Below are positions 11,278 to 23,140 of a stretch of DNA of 64,000 nucleotides, in pieces. This DNA comes from Podocnemis expansa (lineage: Eukaryota; Chordata; Testudines; Podocnemididae). How positions within the stretch are numbered: the stretch's first letter is position 1; every line of letters starts with the position of its first letter. Both the position numbers and the translations under genes were made by a program. Below the pieces are notes generated by a model. That model was not told the origin of the DNA and did not search any database. It saw only the letters and a program-made list of their open reading frames with translations. The DNA lies in NCBI GenBank assembly GCA_007922195.1, contig ML681971.1:19325987-19389986 (forward strand). The letters are read 5' to 3'.

Positions 11278-11446
11278 TGGAACTGAGGAGGAGGAGCCAG
11301 GTGGCGGCCACATATACAGCCACAGGGTGGTGTGGGGGGGCTGCCAGCCCTTTCTTGACAGGCTGGGGCAAAAAGTTTCTGACCAGTCATGCGCTGCAGC
11401 ACGGATACACCTATTACTGAATGCATCTGAGCAGTGCTCAAAGAAG
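11278..11446. repeat. DIRS-like inverted terminal repeat (5' end)
   Basis: Reverse complement of about 5865-6036. For the minus-strand element this is the upstream terminus, and the gag-like frame begins just inside it. The outermost bases (CTGAGCAGTGCTCAAAGAAG) also appear inverted in the internal complementary region. Confidence 0.85.
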
Positions 11447-12870
11447 CTCATTTACCAATGGCAAGTGTTGACCCAGCCACTGCTCCCTGCCTCCTTATCC
11501 TAGACTAAAATGTGTTTAGTAGCACACCTTAGGCCTGCCAGAGAATCACTGCATTACGTTAGTATCAGGAATAGTTTTATTTAAGTGCTTACTGGGATAT
11601 GTGTCATGTAGCCTAGGATGGGATCAAAATACTTTCTATTTCTCTAGCACTTCCCATCTGAGGTGTTGAAAGAGCTTTACACTTTATAAAACAGCCTTGG
11701 AACTCTGTTTGTTTGATACACTATTACATTTTGCATTTATATTTTTAACACAGCATCAATTCATGCAAAAACTAATTGCACTTTTAATCAGTTTTTTAAG
11801 CCGGGAGGCTTTACAGTAGGGTCATATTTGTAGAAGCAAAATGTATAAATTTAAATAAATAAATATAAATTATTGATTTGATCTCCAATATAATATTCCA
11901 ATTTCCCACAAGGAAATTATGGATAGGACTTATTTTGTGCACTTACTATCTACTGTTTATAAAGAGTGAAAATTTGTAAGAGAAACAGTATTTGAGTATT
12001 GGAACAACTTATGGCAGGAACCTTTACATCAAGATCAGTAGTTTGTGTAACAGATATGCCCTAGCTCAAACCTAAATTGTAGATTTGATGCAAGAATCAC
12101 TTGGTGAAATTCTCTGGCATTTGTTTTGCAGTAAGTCAGCTGAGATCATCATCATAGTCCTTTTTGGGCTTAAAATCTATGTTTCCATGATGAATATTAT
12201 AATAGGTGTATTATAATTAACAAATATAAAATCTTATATTACAAGTATAAAATATTATAATAAAATAATATAATTAATAGTTACAAAATATTATAAAGTT
12301 TCTTGTTTGTGGGATGTAGAAATTGTTAACAAAAGCCTCCTTCTGCAAAAAAATTGATAAGTAAATCAATAGCTATAACGCTAACTAGAAACTCTACATT
12401 AGACAGACTGCTGAAAGGAATTCATTTATTGATAATGTGTGAGAAGTTGTTTTTACAAGATCAACCTAAAGTAAGGCTCCCTTATGCCCGAACCAAGCAC
12501 TATGTTATAAATATATGAATTCTAAACTTCATTTCAATTTATTTTTTCAAGCTATTTTGTTGCTTTTAAAATGTTGTTTTATTATTCATGTCTTACAATA
12601 ATTGAATGCTCCCTGTTAGCAGTCTACAGACACTGAAATGCGGTAAACAGGAGGGATACAAAAGGCTCTTAAAAAGCAAACAGATCTTGTCTTCTAGCTT
12701 CACTTAAAATACTTTTAAAATTATTGTTTCCCCTGAAATAGCCACTATTAAATGTGTCTGCTAATGAAGAACATGAACATATGTTTGAACAAAATCTTAC
12801 TCATGTAAAATATATGTAGGTACTTCTGTGTTTCCACCATCACCATTGTATTGCAGGTTTCAAAAACAGT
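11447..12870. other. AT-rich DNA, no gene seen
   Basis: A low-complexity AT stretch lies at about 12195-12300 (repeated ATTATAATA/TATAAAAT words). Around 11640-11700 (CTAGCACTTCCCATCTGAGG, AAGAGCTTTACA) there is a possible MIR head fragment. Nothing else was recognised. Confidence 0.5.
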
Positions 12871-12871
12871 A

Positions 12872-13113
12872 AAACACAAACAAACAACCAAGGAGTCATG
12901 TGGCACTTAAAGACTAACAGATTTATTTTTTGCATGAGCTTTTGTGGGAGAAAATCCCACTTTGTCAGTTGCTTCGAAGATTCAAAGCATCTGACGAAGT
13001 GGGACTTTCTCCCATGAAAGCTCAATTGAAAAATAAATCTGTTAGTCTTTAAGTGCCACATGACTCCTTGGTTTTTTTTGCTGGACTAGACTAACATGGC
13101 TACCCCTTTGAAA
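12872..13113. mobile_element. Penelope-like terminal palindrome, complete
   Basis: The left arm reads AAGGAGTCATGTGGCAC, TTAAAGACTAACAGATTTAT and CCCACTTTGTCAG. The right arm is its inverse, from GACGAAGTGGGACTTTC through AAATCTGTTAGTCTTTAAGT to CATGACTCCTTGG. A single terminal GACTAGACTAACATGGCTAC follows on the right. The two units meet near 12975 at CTTCGAAGATTCAAAGC. Minus-strand frame 12840-13061 is a translation of the palindrome. Confidence 0.85.
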
Positions 13114-13600
13114 ATTCAAAAACACTGATGAAGGTATTCTTACACCACCACCAAAAATATTAATATCTACTTTACTGAGTCACCTAGAGATTGGCGTTCT
13201 GATCCCACACCTCAAGGGAGTCTTTCAGTTGATTACACTGCACTTTAGTTCCAGCCTTGAGGGCCAAATTTTCAAGAGTTCAACATTCACAATTTGGACC
13301 AGAGTTTTCAGAAATGCTGAGCATGTGAAGTTTTGAGCTCTTTATGGACATTGGCCACAAGCAACAGTGTGGAAGCTACTTGGAGTTGAACTCTTGAAAA
13401 CCTTGTCCCAGTTGTTTGCTGAAACACAAGAAAATCTGGCCCCATGTGACTTGCCCATGGTCACAAAGGAAATCTCTGGCAGAGAATTGAATTGGACTTC
13501 TACACCTATAGACGTCAATGCAGTGCTGTCATGAACTTCAGAGTGAACAAGATCAAGCACCTAGTGCCTTAACTACTAGATCATCCTTCTCTGTAAAGCA
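13114..13600 (+). repeat. Decayed dispersed repeat and MIR-like remnant
   Basis: 13262-13345 carries paired TTTTCAAGAGTTCAACA / GAGTTTTCAGAAATGCTGAG segments of a dispersed family seen elsewhere in this window. 13430-13590 has GTGACTTGCCCATGGTCACA then a degraded tail ending CTTAACTACTAGATCATCC, which fits the MIR body. Confidence 0.55.
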
Positions 13601-14057
13601 TGCTGAAAGCAAATTTGCAAGTTTTCTCTGCAGATAATTCACAGAGGGAACGTTGAGCTAAATTTGACAAATAAATAAATAGTGACTCATTTGTCCAACT
13701 CTAATTATTTCATCTTCTTTTATGGAGATTCTGCTAATTTTACTTTAGTACCTTTATTGGGGATCTTTCCTTGCATGTTTCTATGAGAAATCTCATTGTC
13801 ATAAGCCACTACTGCAATAGAATATTCCTAATAGGACAATATGTTAAGACAATATTCCATTTCCCTTGGGAAATTATTCAGTGTTTCCATTTTTTAAAGA
13901 CAGCATGGATTTCTCCAACCATGAAAAACATACAAGGATAAACTATCAAAGTAGAGTACTGAGTAGGAATCACAAAAAGACGCATGTAAAGCACATGATG
14001 CTATATATGCAGCTGAAAGTCCATGTTGCTCAAAGCAAATCTTAGCATTTCAAGTTC
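13601..14057. other. No gene or clear repeat
   Basis: Ordinary AT-rich sequence without notable frames or symmetry. Confidence 0.45.
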
Positions 14058-14297
14058 CAAAGGCGTAGTCATGTTAGTGAAGTCCAGCAAAACAAACAAG
14101 GAGTCTGGTGACACTTTTAAAGGCTACCTAATTTATTTATCACATGAGCATTCCTGGGAGAGAATCCTACTTCATCAGATGCTTGAAGATCAAGCATCTT
14201 CTAGCATCTGATGAAGTGGGATTCTCTCCCATGAAAGCTCACACTGTTGATGAATTTGTTAGTTTTTAAAAGTGCCATCAGATTCCTTGTTTGCTTA
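14058..14297. mobile_element. Penelope-like terminal palindrome, complete
   Basis: Begins with the inverted terminus AAAGGCGTAGTCATGTTAGT, then AACAAGGAGTCTGGTGACAC and a GAGAGAATCCTACTTCATCA arm. This is mirrored from about 14200 by CATCTGATGAAGTGGGATTC through TTTGTTAGTTTTTAAAAGTG to CAGATTCCTTGTTTGC. It has the same architecture as the copy at 12.9 kb. Confidence 0.85.
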
Positions 14298-15504
14298 GTG
14301 TATTAGTACAGTGTCTCATTTTAAATAATTTTATTGGCATTTTGATTGTCTGTTTATTCCATCAGATTTCAAGACCTGCATAAACAGATAGGATGGAATG
14401 CTAGTGGTGGATATGGTTAAGTTCAAAACTGTAGAGGAATCTTTCACATCATGAGTGAGATATTAACATTTTCCTATGCCAAAGGGTAAAGTGGGAACAG
14501 AAAATTGCAATACCTAAATCCTTCTGACACTCCTCATAACAAAAAATTATACAAATGCCACCTATATGTAGTCTTCTACTGTACCCTTGTACTTACTACT
14601 TGGACTCTGCTTAGATTTTACTGTGGGGTCTCTGCCCTACAGAGTAGTGTGGATAGGCAGAAAGTACTGAGAAAAATCAGCCCACATGGTCATCGAGGTC
14701 TGTAAAATAGAAAGGGATAGTGCTATAATAACTTTTTGTTTACAATGTCTTTGGTGGCACGTTTTCCTTGTAATTTCTAGTACCAGTGCTTTTTGCCATA
14801 TATTTTGCCTATTGTAGGCTTTGACTCTGCGAACATTTACTGATATGAGCAAGCTTTACTGTGGCACTGATCTTATTGAAGTCAGTGGTTGGATCATCAA
14901 CTAGTATAAATTAACATAGCTCCATTAAAGAGAAGGAATCTGGGCTGATTTACACCCAGAATTGAGTCCAACAGGCCTAGTTATCTGAATAAGGACAACT
15001 CAGACAAATAAGAGTCTGCAGGACTAGGACCAGATAGCACAATATAGAAGAAATTGATTTTATTGAGTGGCCAAAGGAGGTTTTATTGTTGAAGAGCTTC
15101 ATTCTTCATTCAATGCTCAATAGACCATAGCTCCCACTGGTTTAAATTAATGGAGTTTTACTGGTTTATGCCAGCTGAGGTTCTGGGGTCCTCCATTTTC
15201 AGTTTCTTTTAGATATGAGACATATCTGTGCAGTTATTTTGAGTAGCGAATATTAACATTAGAACGTTATACAGAATTTCAAACAGCCCCAATCATAAAC
15301 ACTGTCAGACTAACTCAGTAGAAGCTTGATCTATGACTGTGTCTCCCTTTGCCCGGTGTGCTAACAGTATTTTTTGTGGTAAGCTAAGTGATCAACAGTG
15401 GAAAATCAGTGTGGAAAGCCAAGTCATGCCAAAATTCATAGCCTGAGTGCCTTGGACTTGGGAGATAAGGGAAGAATATTAATGCAGGGAAAGAGGGATG
15501 GACA
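14298..15504. other. Mostly unclassified; diffuse dispersed repeat
   Basis: At 14865-14965 and 15118-15185 there are pieces of a dispersed family built from GGATCATCAACTAGTATAAA / TAGCTCCATTAAAG and GGTTTATGCCAGCTGAGG (compare 30.8, 51.4 and 53.7 kb). The rest shows no gene. Confidence 0.45.
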
Positions 15505-15675
15505 CATGGTTAAGATGCTGGACTCTGACTTGAAACAAATGAACATAGTTTTGGCCTCCTATATGTTTTGGGCAAACCACTTAAATGCTCTTACTTTACC
15601 ATTTGTAACATAGGCAAGATAAAGGCTTCGTCTGTTAGTCCTTACCTTAAATAGAAATGACAATATTTTACTTTA
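15505..15675 (-). repeat. MIR-type SINE remnant, reverse orientation
   Basis: Reads in antisense MIR order: GGTTAAGATGCTGGACTCTG, then TTTTGGGCAAACCACTTAAA, then CTTACTTTACCATTTGTAAC. Diverged but collinear. Confidence 0.7.
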
Positions 15676-16149
15676 TAAAAGTGCCTATCACAGTGGAACT
15701 CCAGTCTCACCCTGAGGCTCTACTGTAACGCAAATAACAAATGCTGCATTCTCCAAAATTTGGCAAGCTGTCAAGAAAATGGCTATTGTGAGAAATGGGG
15801 AAAGACAACAGTTGCTGATTTGCAAGAACCGTTGCTATAAGGGAGCAGCAACCCAAAGTTCTGATGTGATTGCAGGGATTCTAGGTAGACAAGAGAAAGC
15901 CAGTGAGCTGGGTTTTTTAAGTAGAGTCTTAAATAAAAGGCTTGTTTGCCCTTACACTTTTCCTGGTCAGACAACGGGAAGGTCAATCTGATGGCAGCAA
16001 TTTTGCTGCTGTCAGTAAAGACTACCCTTCAGGGTCTGACTCAAAGTCCATTGAAGTCAATAAAAGTTTTCCCATTGGTGTCCCTAGGCTTTGGTTCAGT
16101 CCATAAGTGCTAAGAAGTATTCACTCATCACCTCAGCATATTAATCAAG

Positions 16150-16225
16150 CTATTCATAGATGCCAAGGCCAGAAGGCACCAATTGTGGTCTAGTTGGAGC
16201 TCTTGTATAACCTAGGGCAGAGAAC
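16150..16225 (-). repeat. Short CR1 LINE 3' fragment
   Basis: TTCATAGATGCCAAGGCCAG followed by AAGGCACCAATTGTGGTCTA is the antisense of the CR1 3' end (typically TTCTAAGGCCAGAAGGGACC in turtles). The same signature opens the larger CR1 copy at 61.13 kb. Confidence 0.7.
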
Positions 16226-17212
16226 GGCCAAAAAGAAAAGCTAGAACAAATCTTTATAAAAGGCTGTAAACTAAACACTCCTTAATAACTGTTACATTTT
16301 GTAAACCTTCATATTTAACAATGTGTTGTCTGCTCCTTGCCCCCCCCCACCTCCCTAAATTAAATAGTTTGCTGATTAAATTAAAGGGGCATCTAGTGTT
16401 AAGGCATATCACAGTTTTACAAATGATACATAAGAACTACATCTTTCCAAATTGTATTCTTTCACTCTAGGAATTACCAGGGAAAAAAATTAAGAGTGGG
16501 GGATTAGTTTTGCAATACTATGGCTTTCTGCAAAGAGGGAGTTTAAAAAACAGCCATTAGTGACATTTTTTAAGCACTGCCTTCCAGGCTGATTATATAC
16601 TGTATTGTGTGAACTGAATGAAGGCTCAGTGATCAGATGTCATGGCAGTTCTAAAAAGATCAAGACAATACTAGAAAGAGCCATGATAATTTGAAATCCA
16701 GAGGTCATGACAGGGCATGCCTGTCTTTCACCACTGGGAACAAAATCCTTCAGATTTTATTTTAAATTGTTCACTGGAGCTCCAGAGATAATGTTTTTCA
16801 AAAACAGGTACAAACTGATGAAATTATTTGGATCTTGGACAAAATTAAACAATTTTCACACTTGTCTGCTTATACAGCTCCAGAAATAAGTTAATAGTCT
16901 TTGACAGTAAATATGGAATGCCATTGTAAATCAAAGTTAAAAGTGCATGCTGAAAGCATATTGAAACAGCTGAGGAAGTGATTCATATAAAAATGCCTGC
17001 CATCACATTGTATAATTTATAACCATTCTTATATTTTTTTTTCACTTAGACAAGCAACACCTTACATACGTGATTCCAGAAAAAATTCACAAGCCAGCAA
17101 CCTCTGTTTATAGCCATACTGGGAATACAACATATGTAACACTATAAAAAGTTGTGTTCTCTAAATCAAATTCTGATCTCAGAAACAGCAATGAAAAGAC
17201 AGAGGAAGAACA
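16226..17212. other. No gene or clear repeat
   Basis: AT-rich, with a C homopolymer near 16341-16349. No supported feature. Confidence 0.45.
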
Positions 17213-17490
17213 GGGGCTATGTGTACACTGCAAAAGACGTGCACAGGTTTCATCAAGACAGCTAATTGACTTAAATCTTAGTGAAGTTACATGTTGCCTA
17301 GTAAATCACAGGTACCTTTTGCCTTGACACATTTAGTTAAAATCAACCATATATCCTCTACCTGGGGATGACCTTGCCTAGATACATCAGGATAAAAACT
17401 ACAGAACCATGATTTCCCCTAGAAATTTACAGCAAGATAGCTATCTCAGAGTAAATATTGCACCTTGTTTTGGCCATAAATACACAGCCT
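17213..17490. mobile_element. Possible TIR element (MITE-like)
   Basis: The left end GGCTATGTGTACACTGCAAA and the right end (reverse complement GGCTGTGTATTTATGGCC, then AAAACAAGGTGCA) are similar enough to be decayed inverted ends, and they resemble the GGCTATGTCTACAC terminus of the Harbinger-like family. No target duplication was found. Confidence 0.4.
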
Positions 17491-19288
17491 TTGATTTAAA
17501 TGGAGTATCTCTGGATTAATATCAAAGTAGTTGAGATCACAGTCTTTCTATTTTAAATGGTATTTGTCCTCACTAAAAAGCACATACACCAACCTGAATT
17601 GCTCCACCATTAAAAAAAGAATATAAAGGGTCTGTTTTGGGAAAATAAAACAAATGTTGCATAACTATCTGGGCATAAAATAATATAAAGATCCCCAGAC
17701 AATACAGATTAGTGACACAGTGGAGAGAGACATTTTCAAAGGCATACATGACCATAAGGAAGCCAAATCCCATTGAAAGTCAATGGCAATCAGACATATA
17801 ATTTACGTTTTTTAACTATCATAGGACAGTCTCCCAGTTTGTTCCTCTTTGTACTTCTGGACAATAGCTAAAGGAATTCCTTGACTAGAAGAGTGTTGTC
17901 ATAATAGAAAGCTTTCTTGCATGGGAGAAGAAAGTAAAGGGGAGATCGCAAAGTCTCTTAAAAAAACCTCTTTGCTTCCAAAGAATGTGATGTTAGTTTC
18001 AAGAAATGTTGAACAGGACAAGACAACACAGGCAGAATAAATCAGTGGCAGAATTTGCTGTTCAAGTGCCTATCTGTTTATACAAATTATAAAGATAGAC
18101 ATTTACAGAAGTTAGAGGAAATTCCTTAGAATTGCAACAGGCATTTTTGTGAGAGTTGTATTGGTGTTCCATTTAAGGCAAAAGACACATGATTGACAAA
18201 AATGATCGAATGCCTCTTGGCATGAAATGGAATGTCAATACCATTAATTTTTTGGAGCAGCTGCCAAAATGCTCATCATTGTCCAAGAGTATGATCAAAG
18301 CCATGTCTTTTAATCAATGTTCCGTAAACACATAGGAATCCAATGTATAATGAGCAACTTAAGAAGGCTTCCAATATGACAGTGAAATGGAAATTCATAG
18401 CTGGAAAAAGGGGAAGATGGGAAATAGTTATTACACCATCTCCCCACTGTTCTCAATGTATAACAGTGTATTTTTCTGTTCCTTAAAAGAAACATATATA
18501 TTTTTCATGGCTTAGGTATTTTCCAGTTGCCTTTCTGTAAATTTTAACAAAGAAAAAATTTCATTGTCTGAGTTACTTTTTGTAAAGCATCCTTCATTTG
18601 CAAGACACTTTGCAAGAAGAGTTAAAGCAAAGATCATAAGTGTGATGAGCAGACCTGAAAAGGCATAGAGATTTGTTTCAAGGAAGCTGGTGCACAAATG
18701 TTTAGGTGCTTATCTGATTCTTACTGGTCTTGAAACTGTATGGAATATTGCAGGAAATAAGGATTTCTAAAGTGAGATTGGTACTCTTTTGATTCCAGTT
18801 GTGTGTGAGATGGCACAAAAATAGCATTGGGGGTTAAGTTTATAGAAAGATTAGAGCTAGTTAAAAATACAATTTTTTTATTGCTTGACGTTTCAGAACT
18901 GTTCCAAAAAAATCTGAAAAAATAGTTTTTTACTTCAAAAACTCCAGAAAAGTTGGTTCTTAGTTAAAATATCAGTTTTCAAAAACTGAAGACAAGTGGT
19001 TCTTTGTAGAAAAATTGGAAACATTTGAATGAAACAAAAATTGCATGTGAAAAAGTTCATGTCCCCAAAAGAAACCAAAAACATAATTTTGGTTCTTAAC
19101 AAAATAATGACCCTTAGTCTGAGAACTCCTGGTGTAAAGAATGCTAAAACACCATCCTGAGGAAAGAAACAGCATCCTAGGTCTCATGTAACCAATCACA
19201 GCAAACGAACATTACTCCCATGTGCAATACTCAGAATTGTTCCTTAGAGCACTGCATTTATTTTGCTCACATGCTGTAAGTTCCCCAC
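17491..19288. other. No gene or clear repeat
   Basis: AT-rich non-coding DNA. Near 18860-19110 the words TTTCAGAACTG, AAAACTCCAGAAAAGTTGG and AAAATTGGAAACATTTGAAT suggest an old, very diverged repeat that I cannot name. Confidence 0.45.
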
Positions 19289-19383
19289 CTTCAAGCATCT
19301 GATAAAGTGGGATTTTCTCTCACAAGAGCTCATGTGATAAATAAAATTGTTAGTCTTTAAAAGTGGCAAAGGATTCCTTGTTA
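19289..19383 (+). mobile_element. Penelope-like terminal unit (single arm)
   Basis: Reads TCAAGCATCTGATAAAGTGG, then AGAGCTCATGTGATAAATAA and TTGTTAGTCTTTAAAAGTGG before GGATTCCTTGTT. Only one arm is present, so this is a truncated single unit. Confidence 0.8.
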
Positions 19384-20199
19384 AGTATGAAAAGGAAATT
19401 CTGATCTGTTCATGGATTTTATACCAATAGCAAAAGAGGCTGAATTTGATAAATAAAGAGTTTGCTGTGATTTATTCACTCCTCTGAATATATAGGAAAA
19501 AAAACTCAGAAGAGCAGAAGTTCCAGATCTGCTACTGAAATCAAAACTTCTGTTCATGTTGGTGGCAGTCTTACCTGTACAAGGAAGGAAGAACAAACCC
19601 ATTCTGTTTAATCATAAGAACTGGTGATAGTGCTCACAGTACACACTCCATTTCTTAGAGTAAAATTATTCACTTCCCTGCAGGTGTTACAAAGGTACCC
19701 TGCTTCTAACTATGGGACTTCATGACCTAGTGACTTGTTTTGATTCTGTCCTCTTTCCAGCACAGTGTTTTTCTGAAAGTTACTCTATGGTTAACTTTTG
19801 CAAATATTGAGGTTCCATTGTTCGGTCTAATTTTATTCAGTAAAGCTGCCTCCTTGCATAAAGGTCTTGGTATTTAATATTTGGTAGCATAAATCCCATA
19901 TGGATCTTAGAAAGGGGATGAAAATTACATTGGAAATTAATGTTCCCACAAAGTCCTGGCTTGTTTTTCTCTCCATTTAAAGGCGAGCAGTCTTTTCCAA
20001 GCATAAAACCAGCTTCCAAAGACATCACCAACTTAAAATTTCTTCAAAATGCCCAATGGCAGTCTCCAAAAGAGACACTGTAGTAAGTGTTAATATGCCA
20101 GCACAGAAGGCAGATGTCAAGGCCATGACTTTTGCTGGTGGCATTTGTTAATGTGAAATAGGGAAGAAGATACCCAGTAAAGATACCTCAAGTCAAACA
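19384..20199. other. No gene or clear repeat
   Basis: No frame, symmetry or repeat signature strong enough to report. Confidence 0.4.
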
Positions 20200-20560
20200 G
20201 CTGCTGCCTTCCAGGACCTATGTTGAACAGAGGAACCCTGTGGTGGGATTTCACCCCCCACACTAGCCTAGAAGGAATGAATGAAGTTGAGATGAGGCCA
20301 ATTGACTGGATAGGCCACAGCTGAGAGGTAGCCAAATTAATCACCTAGATGATGATGCAGCCCAGCTGAGAAAGAACAGGTGCAGCTAATATAAATCTGG
20401 TAACAGAAACAGGACTTGGTGAGGGAGTTTGTAGACTGAAGTTACTGTCTGGGTATTAGAGAAGGAACCTACTTACAGGACAAGGTGCAGAGAAAGATGG
20501 CGCAGACCATGGCTGCTGATGGGAGTGTCTGTGAGCTGCAGCCTAGGGTGCAGAGCAGAT
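20200..20560 (+). other. Possible retroelement leader/LTR fragment
   Basis: A TGTGGTGGGATTTCACCCC start (20239) is followed by CAGCTGAG-rich sequence, AGGTGCAGCTAATATAAATC (a TATA-like site near 20390) and then a G/A-rich leader with GGAGTTTGTAGACTGAAG. The 30.06-30.54 kb block has a similar composition and a GATAAAAGCC site. I know similar leaders from turtle LTR elements, but I see no paired LTR or coding region. Confidence 0.3.
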
Positions 20561-22070
20561 CTTTGTTCCCTTACTAGTCAGTGGTGAAGCTACACAGTCT
20601 AGGAAGTGAGTGGAAAGACTGCCAGAGACAGGGTATATGCAGAGATTTTGATATGCAGAAGAGGGAAAACACATGATGACCTGTCAGGAGATCTAAACCA
20701 TGAAGATGAAGCCCTCCAAGCCCTGCAGAGAGGAGGAAGGGAGGTAGTAGGGCATGCAAATAAGCAGCAGAAATAGGCATCAAGCCTGGAACAAGTTCCT
20801 TTCTAGAGCAGCTAAGAGGATGTGTCCTACTGGTGAGTGGAAGACCCTCTCTTTGTTCTGTGTCTGGACAGTGTTTTACTACACAGTGAGGTTCAGGTCC
20901 ATGACTGTGGCTTCTGGGTGGTACAATAGCACAAATTATAACAGGATAGTGATTACAATACCCCCACAAGGGAGTCTAACAAAGATCCTGAAGAGAATAC
21001 AAAATGAGAAATGAAAATAATGTGGCATTTTTATACCTATAAAAACTGTTCAAGAGAGTTAAGATCCTGGTCACTCACAACTCCTATGACCATCCAGATA
21101 TTTCAGTCAACTTCCATGAATTAAATGCTTTACTTTATTTTTGTAGAAATCCATGGTGGAGAGGATAAGTAAAACCACAGAATTCAGAAAATCCTCATAA
21201 CTGGTGGTTCTTTGGTCTCTTTGAAAGCTTGTGGTGTAGGCTAATTGCTACTTCTCTGCACTAATAAAAGAGAGCATCTCCTTGTCTCCTCCTGGAATTC
21301 TCTCAAAAACACAACAAAAGTGCCATCAGCTTGTCAAAGATAAAACTACCAATCTCCTTTCTCACAATGCAGGGAGTAATCTATGTGAAGCACATTTTTC
21401 TCCCTAAAGTATTTTGAAAGCCAGGGTACACAATCTCCAGATGGCATGGTTATCCCATGTTAATTGCCCTCATAGGGACTGGAGGCATCAGCTGTACATC
21501 ACTCCTCACTTTTATTTTTGAAACAGAGGGATTTTGAGAGAGAATATTGTCTGACAATTAAAGGAACATTTGTTTGTGGCTGTTACCATTAAGGTTTAGG
21601 AACCTAAGGATATAAATATCCATTCTTAGACCTAGGGTTCTTGGGTAATCTGGTCTACAAGCAGTACCAGATCTTCAGTTCTTGTAAAACAGCATTTGAT
21701 TGAAATGGACATACATTGATTTTTCACTTGATATGGATCTGGCCCTAAGTAGTCAATATGTGCTTTGGGGAGCCAAACTTTAAGATTGAAATAGATAGCT
21801 TTCTTGGAAACAGAGGTCCAAAACCTGCCAAGGCTGACTCAGTTTTAAGTAAAACTTCTGAGTAAAAAAAAAAGCATCAAGGAGATTACTGTCTATGGGT
21901 CCCCCAAATGCCAAGGTCATATCAGCACAATAGAGACACTAAATATTCTGGGAATGTTTCCTACTGATAGGAACCTGCCCTAACTTCTTTGGCCTCAGTC
22001 TCCCCTTGTCTCTTCATTGGGCTGCACCCCAACCAGCCACCACTCTTCACCCTAGTAGTGCCTGTATTTC
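20561..22070. other. No gene or clear repeat
   Basis: Non-coding. A frame at 20574-20969 (minus, 131 codons) has no recognised domain and low support. 22078-22150 has dispersed CAGACTTTCAAGTGCTGG words. Confidence 0.4.
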
Positions 22071-22394
22071 TGCTTTGTGGGCCAGACTTTCAAGTGCTGG
22101 CCATCTACAGCTGGGCCCAGACTTTCAGAAGAGTGCAGCATCCAGTATGGACCTAATGTTCTGAGCTTTTTAAAAATCTTTATGTACTTGTAAACTGGCT
22201 TAGCATCTTTTGGGAGAAAAGTTGCCATGCGAGATTAGCACCAGTTCCTAAACTGGTGCATGATGTTGTTGCACCACCGGCAGATGTAAGATGAAGGAAC
22301 CAAAATATCATTATGGGGCCCCCTCTCTTCCCTTTTATATCAGTGGCAAAAATTTCATTTCCGAAGGGATAGCTGTGTTAGTCTAGTTCAGCAA

Positions 22395-22465
22395 AAAACA
22401 AAACAAAAAACAAAAACCAAAAAAACCAAAACAAAACAAAAAAAAAAAACACACACAAACAAACC
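22395..22465. repeat. (CAAAA)n / A-rich simple repeat
   Basis: Irregular AAAACAAAAC and AAAAACC units, lying between the terminal GTTAGTCTAGTTCAGC and CAAACCAAGGAGTCATGTGG. It appears to have expanded inside the PLE terminus. Confidence 0.85.
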
Positions 22466-22665
22466 AAGGAGTCATGTGGCACTTAAAGACTAACAGATTT
22501 ATTTTTCCCATAAGCTTTCGTGGGAGAAAATCCCACTTTGTCAGATGCTTCGAAGATGGGTGAACTTACAGAATGGAATGAAAATAAAAACACAGGATCA
22601 GGTCATACAGTAACAGCAAATCAGAGCAATTGTTAGGTTTAAACCCTGGGAAGCCTGAAGTCAAA

Positions 22666-23140
22666 TTACCTTTTGTAATAGGAAAAGAGCCCATAGTCTT
22701 GATTCAATCCTGCTTTCACTGAATTTAGTTTGCATATTAATTTGAGTTCAGCTGTTTCTCTTTGAAGTCTTGATGTCCCAGTCACATCTCTGATGATGGT
22801 TGTTAACAAATCATTTATCGAGTGATTAGAAAGATGGAAGTGCTCATCAACTGTTTTTTTGTTTGTTTGTTTTGTGATTTCTGATATCAGCTCTATGTTC
22901 ATTTATTCTTTTGCTCAGGCATCATCCTGTTTGTCCAACATATAAGGTGTTGGGGCATTTCTGGCACATGATGGCAGGCTTGATTAGGACCTATGACGGT
23001 ATCTATTGTGCAGATATGTGGGCAGACTTGGCAGCGTGGTTTGTTGCAGGGGTGTGTGCCTGCTTTAATTTTTCTGTTAGATCTGTAGTTGCTGGTGAGT
23101 ATCTGTTTAAGATTGGTTGGCTGTCTGTAGGCAAGGACAC
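22666..23140 (-). pseudogene. PLE GIY-YIG endonuclease C-terminal part
   Basis: Minus-strand reading, high to low coordinate: VLAYRQPTNLKQILTSNYRS, then the cysteine motif PCNKPRCQVCPHI (a CxxxxCxxC cluster before the nuclease in this class), then after a frameshift the GIY-YIG signature TLYVGQTG (near 22926-22945). It continues with RINEHRADIRNHK in a third frame and finally DEHFHLSNHSINDL and ETAELKLICKLNSVKAGLN up to the stop at 22666. Penelope-like elements use this nuclease to cut target DNA and prime reverse transcription. Several frame changes and a stop after the GQTG motif make it non-functional. The last 78 codons form one open frame (22666-22902) starting at a chance Met. The class assignment rests on motif order and is firm; the family name is unknown. 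Confidence 0.8.

Larger units (their letters stand above)
5834..11446 (-). mobile_element. DIRS-like retrotransposon
   Basis: A 5.6-kb unit more GC-rich than its flanks. Its ends are inverted repeats of about 170 bp that share exact blocks such as TTCAGTAATAGGTGTATCC. Just inside the low-coordinate end lies a segment complementary to both outer ends joined together (6088-6173). This arrangement, inverted termini plus an internal complementary region, is characteristic of the DIRS order. The minus strand carries a decayed gag-like frame with a Cys/His motif (about 11.25 to 9.44 kb), so the element runs 11446 to 5834. No flanking target duplication is evident, as expected for tyrosine-recombinase integration. 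Reverse transcriptase, RNase H and recombinase domains were not recognised in 6.18-9.43 kb. The copy is dead: stops interrupt even the gag-like region. Confidence 0.8.

Noticed and set aside
12840..13061. 73-codon minus frame containing repeated FxxQLSFH-like words
   Set aside because: Product of reading across a Penelope-like palindrome.
20574..20969. 131-codon minus frame
   Set aside because: No domain or conservation evidence, and adjacent sequence is non-coding in character.
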